This document shows positions 9,478 to 17,897 of a stretch of 64,000 nt of DNA, piece after piece (position 1 is the stretch's first letter; every line of letters starts with the position of its first letter). Under the pieces are notes generated by a model. It had not been told where the DNA came from and ran no database searches. It saw only the letters and a program-made list of their open reading frames with translations. A program made the position numbers and the translations under genes. This DNA is from Lysobacter firmicutimachus (lineage in GTDB: Bacteria > Pseudomonadota > Gammaproteobacteria > Xanthomonadales > Xanthomonadaceae), in contig NZ_JBANDL010000002.1 of assembly GCF_037027445.1 (NCBI RefSeq), positions 3,100,001 through 3,164,000 of the forward strand, given 5' to 3'.

Positions 9478-9505
9478 TCCGGCCTCCGCAGCGGTCTGCG
9501 CCCCG

Positions 9506-9541
9506 AAAGCCGCCCACCTGTCCGGTGGGCGGCTTTTTTTT
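9506..9541 (+). terminator. Strong intrinsic terminator after the M3 peptidase gene
   Basis: A perfect 13-bp GC-rich stem (9506-9518 paired with 9524-9536, loop TGTCC) runs into eight T (9534-9541). It lies 28 bases after the peptidase stop. Confidence 0.95.
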
Positions 9542-9631
9542 CGTTGGAGCCGACAAGACCACTCTCATACGCTCACCAGCGCCTGGAAAACCGTTGTCTC
9601 GATCTAAAAGACCGGCCTGGATTCCCTGAGA

Positions 9632-9680
9632 TTTCAGTGCTTTCCGCGAAGGCCGACCTATGTCACTGTAGGTTTCAGTG
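9632..9680. promoter_or_regulatory. Repeated octamer in the regulator's upstream region
   Basis: TTTCAGTG occurs at 9632-9639 and again at 9673-9680, 41 bases apart (about four helical turns). The second copy also pairs with CACTG at 9664-9668 as an inverted repeat. This stretch (9542-9768) is visibly poorer in GC than its surroundings and holds no gene. A binding site for the downstream regulator is possible but untested. Confidence 0.3.
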
Positions 9681-9768
9681 GAGCCCCATTAACCTGATTT
9701 TGGACGTCGACGGCACCGTCCCGCAGCCGCGGGCCGGTCGGTTAGCTCGATCAACAGGGGAATTCAGG

Positions 9769-10527
9769 ATGGCCGCCATTCCCACAGTCCTGCCCGGCAG
9801 CACCGGCAACGACCGCCGCAACGAGCGTCGCATCGCGGTGGTCGAACGCGACCCGGCGCTGCGGCAGCAAATCCTGCAATCGCTGCAAACCCGACAGTTC
9901 GCCGTGCTCGAATGCGCCAACGCCACGGCCCTGTACCGCAATCTGCTCAACGCTCCGTGCGACATCGCGGTGATCGCCAGCGATCTGCCCGACGACAACC
10001 CGCGCGTCGTCGCCCAACACCTGCGCCAGCATTCCGATATCGGCATCGTCGTGCTCGACGCCGAGGGCGATGTCTGCGGCAATGCCTATGAGGAAATCGC
10101 CGACGCCTGCCTGGCCAAGCCGGTCGACCTGGACCGGCTGACCTCGGTGGTCACCGCGATGCACAGCCTGCAGCACCACATGCGCGCCCTGCCCGCGCGC
10201 GCCGGCACCGGTGCGATGCCGGATTGGGAATTGGCCGCGGACGGCTGGACCCTGCGCACGCCCGACGGCGCGGCGATCGACCTCAGCGCGCCCGAGCGCA
10301 GCGTGCTGCTGCGCCTGGTCAACGCCGGCGCCGGAGAGCATCCGGTCTCGCACGACAGTCTGATCGGCTCGCTGACCAGCAACGTCTACGATTTCGATCC
10401 GCATCGCCTGGAAATGCTGATCTACCGGCTGCGCAAGAAAGTCGCATTGATGAGCCCGCTGCCGTTGCCGCTGCGTGCGGTGCGCGGCATGGGCTATCTG
10501 TGCACGGTGGTTCGCGCTTCCGGCTGA
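9769..10527 (+). CDS. OmpR-like winged-helix regulator with degenerate receiver domain
   Basis: 252 residues. The N-terminal half (about 22-130) folds like a response-regulator receiver, but the acidic pocket reads VVERDP instead of an Asp/Glu pair, and the phospho-Asp position in VIASDLPDDN aligns with Ala; the conserved Lys remains in CLAKPVD. Phosphorylation by a kinase is therefore unlikely. The C-terminal half is a winged helix with a helix-loop (YDFDPHRLEMLIYRLRKKV) and wing (RAVRGMGYLCTVV) typical of OmpR/PhoB. No sensor kinase is adjacent. AGGGG lies eight bases before ATG 9769. The adhesin gene follows in the same direction after a short hairpin and 277 bases; control of the adhesin is a fair guess but not shown. 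Confidence 0.85.
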   Translation: MAAIPTVLPGSTGNDRRNERRIAVVERDPALRQQILQSLQTRQFAVLECANATALYRNLLNAPCDIAVIASDLPDDNPRVVAQHLRQHSDIGIVVLDAEGDVCGNAYEEIADACLAKPVDLDRLTSVVTAMHSLQHHMRALPARAGTGAMPDWELAADGWTLRTPDGAAIDLSAPERSVLLRLVNAGAGEHPVSHDSLIGSLTSNVYDFDPHRLEMLIYRLRKKVALMSPLPLPLRAVRGMGYLCTVVRASG

Positions 10528-10561
10528 GCTTCGCCGTTCCACTTCCATCCCCCGGATTCGA

Positions 10562-10586
10562 CGGCGCCGCCTCGGCGCCGCGTTTT
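10562..10586 (+). terminator. Probable terminator after the regulator
   Basis: An 8-bp GC stem (10562-10569 with 10573-10580, loop CCT) followed by CG and four T. Weaker than the terminator at 9506. Confidence 0.5.
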
Positions 10587-10804
10587 GCGTTGCGTGAACC
10601 TCGGTGAGCCGGCGTGATCGTGCGTGAACCACCATGAGTGCGCACAGCGACGCGCTTTTCTAGCCTGCGTAGGCCGATGCATCGAACGTGCCAGCGAACA
10701 CGGTCGGTCGCGGCGACGGGGGAGACCGGTGGCGCATCGCCGCCCGCCATGCGCTCCATCGCCGCCGTCGGCGCTACGTAGGCTCAGCAGACGGAGGCCG
10801 TGTC

Positions 10805-13800
10805 ATGACCCAGGGGACCCGCAGCACCCGCACCGCTCACCGCACCGTTCCTTCCACCCACGACCGGCGCCGGAATCCAATGGTTCCGGCGTTGTCGCAT
10901 CTGAGCGCAGCCTGTTGGCTCGCGCTCGCTGCAGCTTGCGCCTCCACGCCGGCGCTCGCCGCCGACGCCATGCCCGATTCCGTTGTCACGGTGCCGGCGG
11001 CCGACGCCGTCGCGGCCAGCGAGCCCAGCGACGCTACGGGCAGCGCGTCGACGACGGAAGCGGCGACGGACCAAGACCCCTGGGCCGAACCCGGCCCCCT
11101 GCTGCCGCTGGTGTTCGACGGTATTCCCAACAGCTCGACCTGGAACCAGGAATCGTTCGACGGCGGGCTGGTTTCGCCGATGAGCGTGATCCAGCCGCCG
11201 CCGCCGACCAGCAGCCTGCCCGATCTCAACGTGTACCTGAGCAACTGGCTGCTCGGCAACGACTACCAGGCCTGCGGCCTGCTCGGCAGCGACTGCCTGA
11301 CCATCGACCGGGCCAACTTCAATTACTCCTACCTGTCGCTGATCCTCAACCTGATCCAGGCGCCCAATGTCGCCGACCTCGACGGCAACCAGCCGGCCGA
11401 CCATCTGACCCTGATCGGCAGCGTGCATTCCGACAGCTACATCCAGTTCCAGGACAGCAACTACTTCGGCAACAACAACAATCCCTCCTGCGTGATAATC
11501 GGCCTGGCCTGCACCTGGCGCACGAATCCGGCGCAGAACAACCAGGTCATCATCGGCGACGGCAGCTACGCCAACGGCTCCAACACCGTGGTCTTGGGCA
11601 CCAATGCGCGCCACCAGTTGCCGACCGTCAGCGCCGCCTCGGCCGGCTTCACCGGCGGCCCCGACACCAACTACGCCGCGCGCCTGGGCAATTCGGTGGT
11701 GATCGGCGACAACAGCTTCGGCAATGCCGACCGCCAGACCGTGCTCGGCTTCGGCGCGACCTCCACCCACGCCAACAGCGTCGCGCTCGGCGCCGGTTCG
11801 TCGACCGTGATCGGCGCCCAGACCGGCTATATCGCGTTCGGCCTGGCCGCGCCGCAGAACTCCGCGGGCGAGGTCTCGGTCGGCGCGCCCGGCGCGACGC
11901 GCAAGCTGACCAACGTCGCCGCCGGCAGCGTCGGCACCGACGCGGTCAACCTCGCCCAATTGCAGGGGGCGTTGGCTGGCGCCGTCGCCGATCCGTTCGC
12001 GGTCAAGTACGACGATCTCGGCGGTGCGCCGGATCTGCAGAACGTCACCCTGCAGGGCGCCGGCGGCACGACCGTCGCCAACCTGCGCGCCGGCGCGATC
12101 AATTCCTCCAGCACCCAGGCGGTCAACGGCTCGCAGTTGTTCGCGATCAGCCAGTCCAATGCCCAGCGCCTCGGCGCGGGCGCCGCCGTGGCCGCCGACG
12201 GCACGGTCACTGCGCCGAACTACCTCGTCGCCGGGACCGGCTACGACAATGTCGGCTCTGCGCTGGCCGCGCTGGACAACGGCCTGGCCGCCGCCGACGC
12301 GTTCGCGGTGCGATACGACGACGACGGCAGCGGCAATCCCGATTACGCCCACGTCACCCTGCGCGGTCCGGCCGGGGTCGGCAGCGTGCTCGACAACCTC
12401 GCCGCCGGCCAGATCGCCGCCGGCAGCCTGCAAGCGGTCAACGGCGGACAATTGTTCGGCGTCGGCGGCTCCATCGCCACCGTGTTCGGCGGCGGCGCCG
12501 CCTTCAACGCCGGCGGCAGCTTCACCGCGCCAAGCTACGTCATCGCCGGCAATCCCTACGACAACGTCGGCGACGCGCTCGCCGCCTTGAACAGCGGCCT
12601 GAGCACCGGCGACGCCTTCGCCGTGCAATACGACGACGACGGCAGCGGCACCCCCGATTACGGTTCGATCACCCTGCGCGGCCCGGCCGGGGTCGGCAGC
12701 GTGCTCGACAATCTCGCCGCCGGCCAGATCGCCGCCGGCAGCCTGCAGGGGGTCAACGGCGGACAGATCTTCGGCATCGGCGGCTCGATCGCCAATCTGT
12801 TCGGCGGCGGTGCGGTCTTCAACCCCGGCGGCACGTTCACCGCGCCCACCTACCTCATCGGCGGCAACACCTATACCGATGTCGGCGCCGCGCTCGCCGC
12901 CCTGAACAGCGGCCTGAGCAGCGGCAACGCCTTCGCCGTGCAGTACGACGACGACGGCAGCGGCAATCCGGACTACGGCTCGATCACCCTGCGCGGCCCG
13001 GCCGGCACCGGCAGCGTGCTCGACAATCTGGCCGGCGGCCAGATCGCCGCCGGCAGCTTGCAGGCGGTCAACGGCGGGCAGATCTTCGCCATGGGCAATT
13101 CCATCGCCTCGATCTTCGGCGGCGGCTCGCTGTTCGCCGGCGGCGTGTTCGGCGCGCCGAACTTCACCGTGCAAGGCGGCACCTACACCAATGTCGGCGC
13201 GGCCTTCGCCGCGGTCGACGCCAGCCTGACCCAGCTCAACACCCGCATCGATAACCTGCCCGGGCCGACCTCGCCCGAACCGCGGCTGGCGATCGACGGG
13301 ACCGGCAATGCCTCGGTCGGCGCCGGCACCCGCGCGATCGCCGCCGGCGCCAGCGCCCACGCCGGCGGCCGCCACGCGGTCGCGGTCGGCGGCGACGCTT
13401 ATGCCGCCGGCGACAACGACACCGCGATCGGCGGCAATGCCCGGGTCGAGGCCGACGGCAGCACCGCGCTCGGCGCCAACAGCAGCATCGCCGCCGGCGC
13501 GACCAATGCCGTGGCGGTCGGCGAAAGCGCCAGCGCGACCGCTTCCGGTGCGGTCGCGCTCGGCCAGGGCGCGGTCGCCGACCGCGCCAACACGGTGTCG
13601 GTCGGCAATGCCGGCCAGCAGCGCCAGGTGGTCAATGTCGCCGCCGGCACGCAGGACCACGATGCGGTCAACCTCGCCCAGTTGCGCGCCTCGCAAAGCG
13701 GCACGGTGCGCTACGACACCCACGTGGACGGCAGCGTCAACACCACCCAGGTCACGCTCAACAACGGCGGCGCGCCGGTGACCATCCGCAACGTCCGCGC

Positions 13801-14164
13801 GGGCACCCACAACAGCGACGCAGTCAACGTGCAACAGCTCAACGAAGGCATCAACCGCGCGATCAACACCTCCAACCAATACACCGACAACTGGGGCATC
13901 ACCCTGCGCCGCGAGATCGGGCAGCTCGACGACAAGGCCAGCGCCGGGGTCGCCTCGGCGATGGCGGTGGCCGGCCTGCCGCAGGCCTACGTGCCGGGCA
14001 AGAGCATGGCCGCGATCGCCGCCAGCTCCTTCCGCGGCGAAACCGGCTTCGCCATCGGCGTGTCGACCATCAGCGAGGACGGGCGCTACGTGTACAAGTT
14101 CTCCGGCAACAGCAATTCCGAAGGCGATGTCGGCGTGACCATCGGCGCCGGCGTCATGTGGTGA
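10805..14164 (+). CDS. YadA-like trimeric autotransporter adhesin
   Basis: 1119 residues; a cell-surface trimeric adhesin (type Vc). The start at 10805 has GGAGG seven bases upstream and yields a long N-terminus (basic region, hydrophobic core from about residue 26, cleavage near ALAADA at 50-54), as in other large autotransporters. A first head with NSVVIGDNSFGNA-type repeats (about 190-360) ends in a neck, LTNVAAGSVGTDAVNLAQL. Four units of 102-105 residues follow from about 398 to 815, the last three with YDDDGSG loops. A second head (about 835-930), two necks, a short coiled stalk and the membrane anchor (last 75 residues, ending GVTIGAGVMW) complete it. Roles in attachment or biofilm are known for the family; the ligand is unknown. 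It follows a regulator gene and ends in a GATTCGG array. Confidence 0.95.
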   Translation: MTQGTRSTRTAHRTVPSTHDRRRNPMVPALSHLSAACWLALAAACASTPALAADAMPDSVVTVPAADAVAASEPSDATGSASTTEAATDQDPWAEPGPLLPLVFDGIPNSSTWNQESFDGGLVSPMSVIQPPPPTSSLPDLNVYLSNWLLGNDYQACGLLGSDCLTIDRANFNYSYLSLILNLIQAPNVADLDGNQPADHLTLIGSVHSDSYIQFQDSNYFGNNNNPSCVIIGLACTWRTNPAQNNQVIIGDGSYANGSNTVVLGTNARHQLPTVSAASAGFTGGPDTNYAARLGNSVVIGDNSFGNADRQTVLGFGATSTHANSVALGAGSSTVIGAQTGYIAFGLAAPQNSAGEVSVGAPGATRKLTNVAAGSVGTDAVNLAQLQGALAGAVADPFAVKYDDLGGAPDLQNVTLQGAGGTTVANLRAGAINSSSTQAVNGSQLFAISQSNAQRLGAGAAVAADGTVTAPNYLVAGTGYDNVGSALAALDNGLAAADAFAVRYDDDGSGNPDYAHVTLRGPAGVGSVLDNLAAGQIAAGSLQAVNGGQLFGVGGSIATVFGGGAAFNAGGSFTAPSYVIAGNPYDNVGDALAALNSGLSTGDAFAVQYDDDGSGTPDYGSITLRGPAGVGSVLDNLAAGQIAAGSLQGVNGGQIFGIGGSIANLFGGGAVFNPGGTFTAPTYLIGGNTYTDVGAALAALNSGLSSGNAFAVQYDDDGSGNPDYGSITLRGPAGTGSVLDNLAGGQIAAGSLQAVNGGQIFAMGNSIASIFGGGSLFAGGVFGAPNFTVQGGTYTNVGAAFAAVDASLTQLNTRIDNLPGPTSPEPRLAIDGTGNASVGAGTRAIAAGASAHAGGRHAVAVGGDAYAAGDNDTAIGGNARVEADGSTALGANSSIAAGATNAVAVGESASATASGAVALGQGAVADRANTVSVGNAGQQRQVVNVAAGTQDHDAVNLAQLRASQSGTVRYDTHVDGSVNTTQVTLNNGGAPVTIRNVRAGTHNSDAVNVQQLNEGINRAINTSNQYTDNWGITLRREIGQLDDKASAGVASAMAVAGLPQAYVPGKSMAAIAASSFRGETGFAIGVSTISEDGRYVYKFSGNSNSEGDVGVTIGAGVMW
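11995..13245 (+). repeat. Four in-frame tandem repeats within the adhesin
   Basis: Units begin near 11995, 12301, 12616 and 12931, i.e. spacings of 306, 315 and 315 bases. Each encodes FAV.YDD, then a TLRG/TLQG strand, a V.DNLAAGQIAAGSLQAVNG-like linker and a (V/D)(V)G(A/D)ALAAL helix. The last three are nearly identical in DNA as well as protein; the first is more diverged, consistent with duplication from the distal side and possible copy-number change by recombination. Confidence 0.9.
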
Positions 14165-14288
14165 TTGGGGATTCGGGATTCGGGATTCGGGATTGGAGGA
14201 TTCGGGGTTCGGGGTTCGGGGTTCGGGGTTCGGCACGAGATAGCAAAACCGCTGTTGGCGAATCCCGAATCCCCAATTCCCAATCCCA
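14164..14288. repeat. GATTCGG heptamer array with inverted arm
   Basis: Starting on the last base of the adhesin stop codon, three GATTCGG units and a variant are followed by four GGTTCGG units (to about 14233). The complementary form, built of CGAATCC/CCAATCC, occupies 14259-14287, so the transcript could fold into a long hairpin. No coding content. Similar arrays lie at 15188, 34216 and 53247. Confidence 0.85.
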
Positions 14289-14353
14289 CCTTGCTATCGG
14301 CCGATAGGGGCGCCATATCCCGTCCAGCCCCGCCCCGCGTTGCCGAGCCCGTC

Positions 14354-15196
14354 ATGACCGCCGATGCCGCCCTGCCCCACACCGACGCCGCCCAGCGCCT
14401 GCGCGATTGGCTGCGCCCGCACCGGCGTGTGTTCGTGCTCACCGGCGCCGGCCTGAGCACCGGTTCGGGGATTCCGCACTACCGCGACGAGACCGGCGCC
14501 TGGCAGCGCAAGCCGCCGATCGAGTACCGCGCCTTCGTCGGCGACGCCCGCGCCCGGGCGCGCTATTGGGCGCGCAGCTTCGTCGGCTGGCCGGCGTTCG
14601 CGCGCGCCCGGCCCAACCCCGGCCACGCCGCGCTCGCGCAATGGCAGGCGCGCACGCCGGACACGGCCCTGGTGACCCAGAACGTGGACGGCCTGCATGC
14701 CCGTGCCGGCAGCCGCGACGTCATCGACCTGCACGGCTGCCTGGACCAGGTCGTGTGCCTGGATTGCGGCGCGCAGCGACCGCGCGAGGCGGTGCAGGCC
14801 GAACTGGCCGCGCGCAATCCCGACTGGACCGGGCTGGATGCGGCGCTGCTGCCCGACGGCGACGCCGACCTGGAAGGCTTGGCGTTCGAACGCTTCGTCG
14901 CTCCGGTCTGCGAAGCCTGCGGCGGCCTGGTCAAACCCGACGTGGTGTTCTTCGGCGAGAACGTGCCGCGTCCGCGCGTAGCTGCCGCCCAGCAGGCTTT
15001 GGCCCAGGCCGATGCGATGCTGGTGGTCGGCTCCTCGCTGATGGTCTATTCCGGGTACCGCTTCGCCCGCGCCGCGCGCGAGGCCGGATTGCCGCTGGCC
15101 CTGCTCAACCGCGGCGTCACCCGCGCCGACGACATCGCCACGCTCAAGCTCCCGGCCGATTGCGCGGCGACGCTGGTCGCCGCGATCGGGGATTAG
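14354..15196 (+). CDS. Sir2-family NAD-dependent protein deacylase
   Basis: 280 residues. Removes acyl groups from protein lysines using NAD, giving nicotinamide and O-acyl-ADP-ribose. NAD-binding motif GAGLSTGSGIPHYRD (31-45), TQNVDGLH (108-115), catalytic H127 in VIDLHGCLD, and a complete zinc site C135, C138, C186 and C189. The spacing and the IPHYRD variant suggest the class II (SIRT4-like) sirtuins rather than E. coli CobB. ATG 14354 is chosen because the NAD motif begins at residue 30, as usual. No defence-associated partner (nuclease, STAND or prophage gene) is nearby, so a metabolic deacylase is the likelier role. The stop codon lies inside a GATT repeat array. Confidence 0.93.
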   Translation: MTADAALPHTDAAQRLRDWLRPHRRVFVLTGAGLSTGSGIPHYRDETGAWQRKPPIEYRAFVGDARARARYWARSFVGWPAFARARPNPGHAALAQWQARTPDTALVTQNVDGLHARAGSRDVIDLHGCLDQVVCLDCGAQRPREAVQAELAARNPDWTGLDAALLPDGDADLEGLAFERFVAPVCEACGGLVKPDVVFFGENVPRPRVAAAQQALAQADAMLVVGSSLMVYSGYRFARAAREAGLPLALLNRGVTRADDIATLKLPADCAATLVAAIGD

Positions 15197-15217
15197 GGAT
15201 TGAGGATTGGGGATTCG
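15188..15217. repeat. Short GATT-type heptamer array overlapping the sirtuin stop
   Basis: Four degenerate GGGATTN units. The sirtuin stop codon TAG (15194-15196) is part of the first unit, so the last codons of that gene are written by the repeat. Confidence 0.7.
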
Positions 15218-15236
15218 CCAAAGCCATAGCGCGGCC

Positions 15237-15262
15237 CCTGTAGGAGCGGCGTAAGCCGCGGC
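15237..15262 (+). repeat. GTAG-type REP hairpin
   Basis: Core GTAGGAGCGGCGTAAGCCGCG at 15240-15260 (shown here split: GTAG head, GGAG, then inverted repeat GCGGC/GCCGC). It lies between the convergent sirtuin and GDPD genes. This is the REP class with a GTAG tetranucleotide head known from Stenotrophomonas and Xanthomonas. Confidence 0.75.
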
Positions 15263-15314
15263 ATCCGAAACGGTGTACGCCAGCGCAACCGGGAGGAGCG
15301 ACGCGGGTGCGGAC

Positions 15315-16589
15315 TCATCGGCCGGCGTCCGGCAACCGGCTGTGCTGCAGGAACAGGTCGCGCGCGGCGACGCCGATATCGGGCTGATCGATGAACAAGC
15401 CCTGCACGCCCAGCGCATACAGTTGCAGCGCTTCGCCGAGCGCGTTCTGGTCGACGCCGCTGGCGCTCTGGCTCAGGAACGGCGCCTCGGCGCGCACGGT
15501 ATAGGGGTGCACCTGCAAGCCCAGCGCCAGCGCGCGCCCGAGCAGCGGATGCACGTAGCCGGTGTTGCGGGTCCTCAGCCCGGCCCCACCCGCCGGCGCC
15601 GGCGCGCGCGGCAGCAGACTGCTCTTGGACGGCCCCAGGCCGCTGGCGTAGTGCTCGCGCATCCAGGCCAGCGCCGCAGGCTCGGTCAATGCGGCGTAGC
15701 GGGTGTCGGCGCTCAGGCCCCCGGGGATCGCGCGCTCCAAGCCGCGGTAGCGCGCCGCCGGGACTTCGCCGCGGCTCAGGTGATAGACCACGTCGTAGGG
15801 CCGGTCGCGCTCGAAGTCGCCGTACAACTGCACCAGCGGCAGATCGACGCCGGCGCGCGGCATGATCTCGCGCTTGAGTTCGATCAGGTTGGCGACTTCG
15901 AAGCTCTGGATATAGACCCGGCGCGGATCGGTGAAACCTTCCGCGACCAGGATGTCGATCAATTTCTGCCCCAGGCTGATGCCGATCGGCGAGCCGTCCA
16001 GGTGCCGGCCCTCGTGGGCGAACCAGGTCGGGTGCTTGGTTTCGGGGTAGATGCCGATCGCGCGGCCGTCGCGGCTTTCCTGCCGGGCCAAGGCGATCAC
16101 CTCGCGCAGGGTGGCGATCTGGTACTGGCCATCGTAGCGGGTATTGCCGGGGCGGATCTGCGGGATGCGTTCTTTCGCGCGCAGGGTCTTGAGTTCGGCG
16201 AGAGTGAAGTCCTCGGTGAACCACCCGGTCAGCGCCTCGCCGTCGATGGTCTTGGTGGTCTTGCGGGCGGCGAACTCGGGGTGCGCGGCGATGTCGGTGG
16301 TGCCGGAGATTTCGTTCTCGTGCCGCACCACCAGTTCGCCGTCGCGGGTCGCGACCAGGTCGGGCTCGATGAAGTCGGCGCCCTGGGCGATGGCCAGGCG
16401 GTAGGCCTCCAGGGTGTGCTCGGGGCGATAGCCGCTGGCGCCGCGGTGGGCGATCACGATCGGGCGCGGCGCCGCGGCGGACACGGCAGGGGGCGAAGCC
16501 TCGGTCACGGCAGGGGTTCCGGCAAAGACGGCGCCGGCCAGCCACACCAGCGCGGCGAACGGACGGCCCAGCTTAAAGCAATGCGGCAT
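15315..16589 (-). CDS. glpQ: Periplasmic glycerophosphodiester phosphodiesterase (GlpQ type)
   Basis: 424 residues. Hydrolyses deacylated phospholipid head-group diesters to glycerol-3-phosphate and an alcohol, with Ca2+. A signal peptide occupies about 1-31. The TIM barrel begins IVIAHRGASGYRPEHTLEAY with catalytic H48 and R49, metal ligands E75 and D77 (FIEPDL) and the second catalytic H90 (VVRHENEISGTTDI). These motifs are those of GlpQ, except PEHT where PENT is usual. Length is above the E. coli GlpQ mature size because of an insertion near 300-340. The start is supported by GAGGAAG eight bases upstream of ATG 16589. It stands alone and converges on the sirtuin gene. Confidence 0.93.
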   Translation of the reverse strand: MPHCFKLGRPFAALVWLAGAVFAGTPAVTEASPPAVSAAAPRPIVIAHRGASGYRPEHTLEAYRLAIAQGADFIEPDLVATRDGELVVRHENEISGTTDIAAHPEFAARKTTKTIDGEALTGWFTEDFTLAELKTLRAKERIPQIRPGNTRYDGQYQIATLREVIALARQESRDGRAIGIYPETKHPTWFAHEGRHLDGSPIGISLGQKLIDILVAEGFTDPRRVYIQSFEVANLIELKREIMPRAGVDLPLVQLYGDFERDRPYDVVYHLSRGEVPAARYRGLERAIPGGLSADTRYAALTEPAALAWMREHYASGLGPSKSSLLPRAPAPAGGAGLRTRNTGYVHPLLGRALALGLQVHPYTVRAEAPFLSQSASGVDQNALGEALQLYALGVQGLFIDQPDIGVAARDLFLQHSRLPDAGR

Positions 16590-16711
16590 GCGTAGCGCTT
16601 CCTCGTTCGGCGGCCGCAGCCGAACGCCCGGCCCGCAACGGCGCACGGCGCCGCCGGCCCAGCATGCCGCAAATCGATGACAGCTCTGCGGACGCCGGTG
16701 GCGATCGCCGC

Positions 16712-17770
16712 CTAGTCCTCCTCGCGCACCTGCAACGAGATCCGTCCGGGCCAACGTCCGCCCAGATCGATATGGCGCCGCCCGTTGCTCCACTGACGCA
16801 GCGGATCGGCCCATTCGCGCACGATCGGCGAGCTGCCGGAGGCGACGAAACGCGCCGACACCCGCAGATCGCGCGCCGCCAGCGGGATGTTGCCGACGGT
16901 GCGGGTCATGGCGCCGCTGACCGCCACCCGCTGCACGGTGCGCGGCTGCCGGCCGACCTGCCAGCCGACCTCGATCTCGACCCGGTAGGTGCCGCCGGCG
17001 CCGTTGCGGAACACCAGCTCCAGCGCGCCGAGCCGGCGCTGCCAGTTCGGGATCAGCAGTTCGCCGTCGAACGAGGCGAAGGCGTAGGCGATCGGCACCG
17101 CATCGCGGCTGCGGCTGTTGGGTTGGGCCGGCCAGACCTGGCGGTCGACGTTGCGCACCCGCCGCACCGAGCTGTAGCTGCCGTTGCCGGCGACGCCGCC
17201 GAGCATCTCGCGCACCGCGCCGGCGCGGCCGGCGATGGCGAACTCGGCGTTTTCGCTCTGCGAGCCGACATTGAGCCCGCTGTTGGCGTAGATCGCCGCA
17301 GTGACCACGCCGAAGCCCTGGTGGATGGCGCCGTTGCGGCCGAAGCCGACCCGCGCCGCCTGCTCGGCCAGCCAGCGGAACTGGTTGCGGATCTGGGTCA
17401 GGTCGGCGATCACCGCCTGCTCGCGCAGTGAGAATTCCGAGGCGATCGCGCCGGCCCGCCCCATGCTCCAGCGCACTTCCAGTCCCCCCTCGGCACGGAC
17501 TCCGGCGCCGGTCTCGGCTTCGCCGCTGACGTCGACCGCAAGCTCCTGGCGGCTGACGTGTTCGGACAGCAGCTTCCAGGCCCCGGACATGCGGTCGTGG
17601 CGGATCTGCACCTGCGGCAACGAAGGATGCACCAGTTGGAAATCGCCGCTGGCCGGATCGACGATGCCGACCGCCCCCGGGCGCACGTGCATGGCCAGGC
17701 CCCAATTGCCCCAGTAGCCGGCCCGGCTGCGTCGGATCAACTCGGTGAACTGCCGGTTCCAGCGGATCAT
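16712..17770 (-). CDS. Protein of unknown function, 352 residues
   Basis: I do not recognise this family. ATG 17770 has GAGGGG upstream and begins MIRWNRQFTELIRRSRAG. There is no signal peptide or obvious membrane segment. The N-terminal part contains YWGNWGLAMHVRPGAVGIVD. The middle (about 100-230) is Ala/Gly-rich with alternating polar residues, and the C-terminal third looks like a beta-sandwich (LELVFRNGAGGTYRVEIEV; ARDLRVSARFVAS). The weak amphipathic middle with flanking beta regions recalls pore-forming or lipid-interacting proteins, but this is only impression. It is divergent from the amino-acid permease, with 127 bases between the starts, and lies 122 bases upstream of the GDPD start on the same strand. 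Confidence 0.75.
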   Translation of the reverse strand: MIRWNRQFTELIRRSRAGYWGNWGLAMHVRPGAVGIVDPASGDFQLVHPSLPQVQIRHDRMSGAWKLLSEHVSRQELAVDVSGEAETGAGVRAEGGLEVRWSMGRAGAIASEFSLREQAVIADLTQIRNQFRWLAEQAARVGFGRNGAIHQGFGVVTAAIYANSGLNVGSQSENAEFAIAGRAGAVREMLGGVAGNGSYSSVRRVRNVDRQVWPAQPNSRSRDAVPIAYAFASFDGELLIPNWQRRLGALELVFRNGAGGTYRVEIEVGWQVGRQPRTVQRVAVSGAMTRTVGNIPLAARDLRVSARFVASGSSPIVREWADPLRQWSNGRRHIDLGGRWPGRISLQVREED

Positions 17771-17897
17771 GCGCGGCCCCTCGCGATGGATATCCGTGAC
17801 AACGTCCCGGGCGCGGCCGCGTGAGCCGCGACCGTGCGCCACCGTCCGGCGCGGCAGCGGCTATGATGCGGCGTCCAACTCGCGGAGTACGCGTTCG

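Noticed and set aside
10784..14236. A minus-strand open frame of about 1150 codons opposite the adhesin
   Set aside because: Shadow of a high-GC gene: composition of random Ala/Gly/Arg/Asp with no ribosome binding site, no domain, while the plus strand has a full autotransporter.
14354..15196. Sir2-based phage defence
   Set aside because: A single-domain sirtuin with ordinary zinc site and no defence partner, prophage or nuclease next to it.
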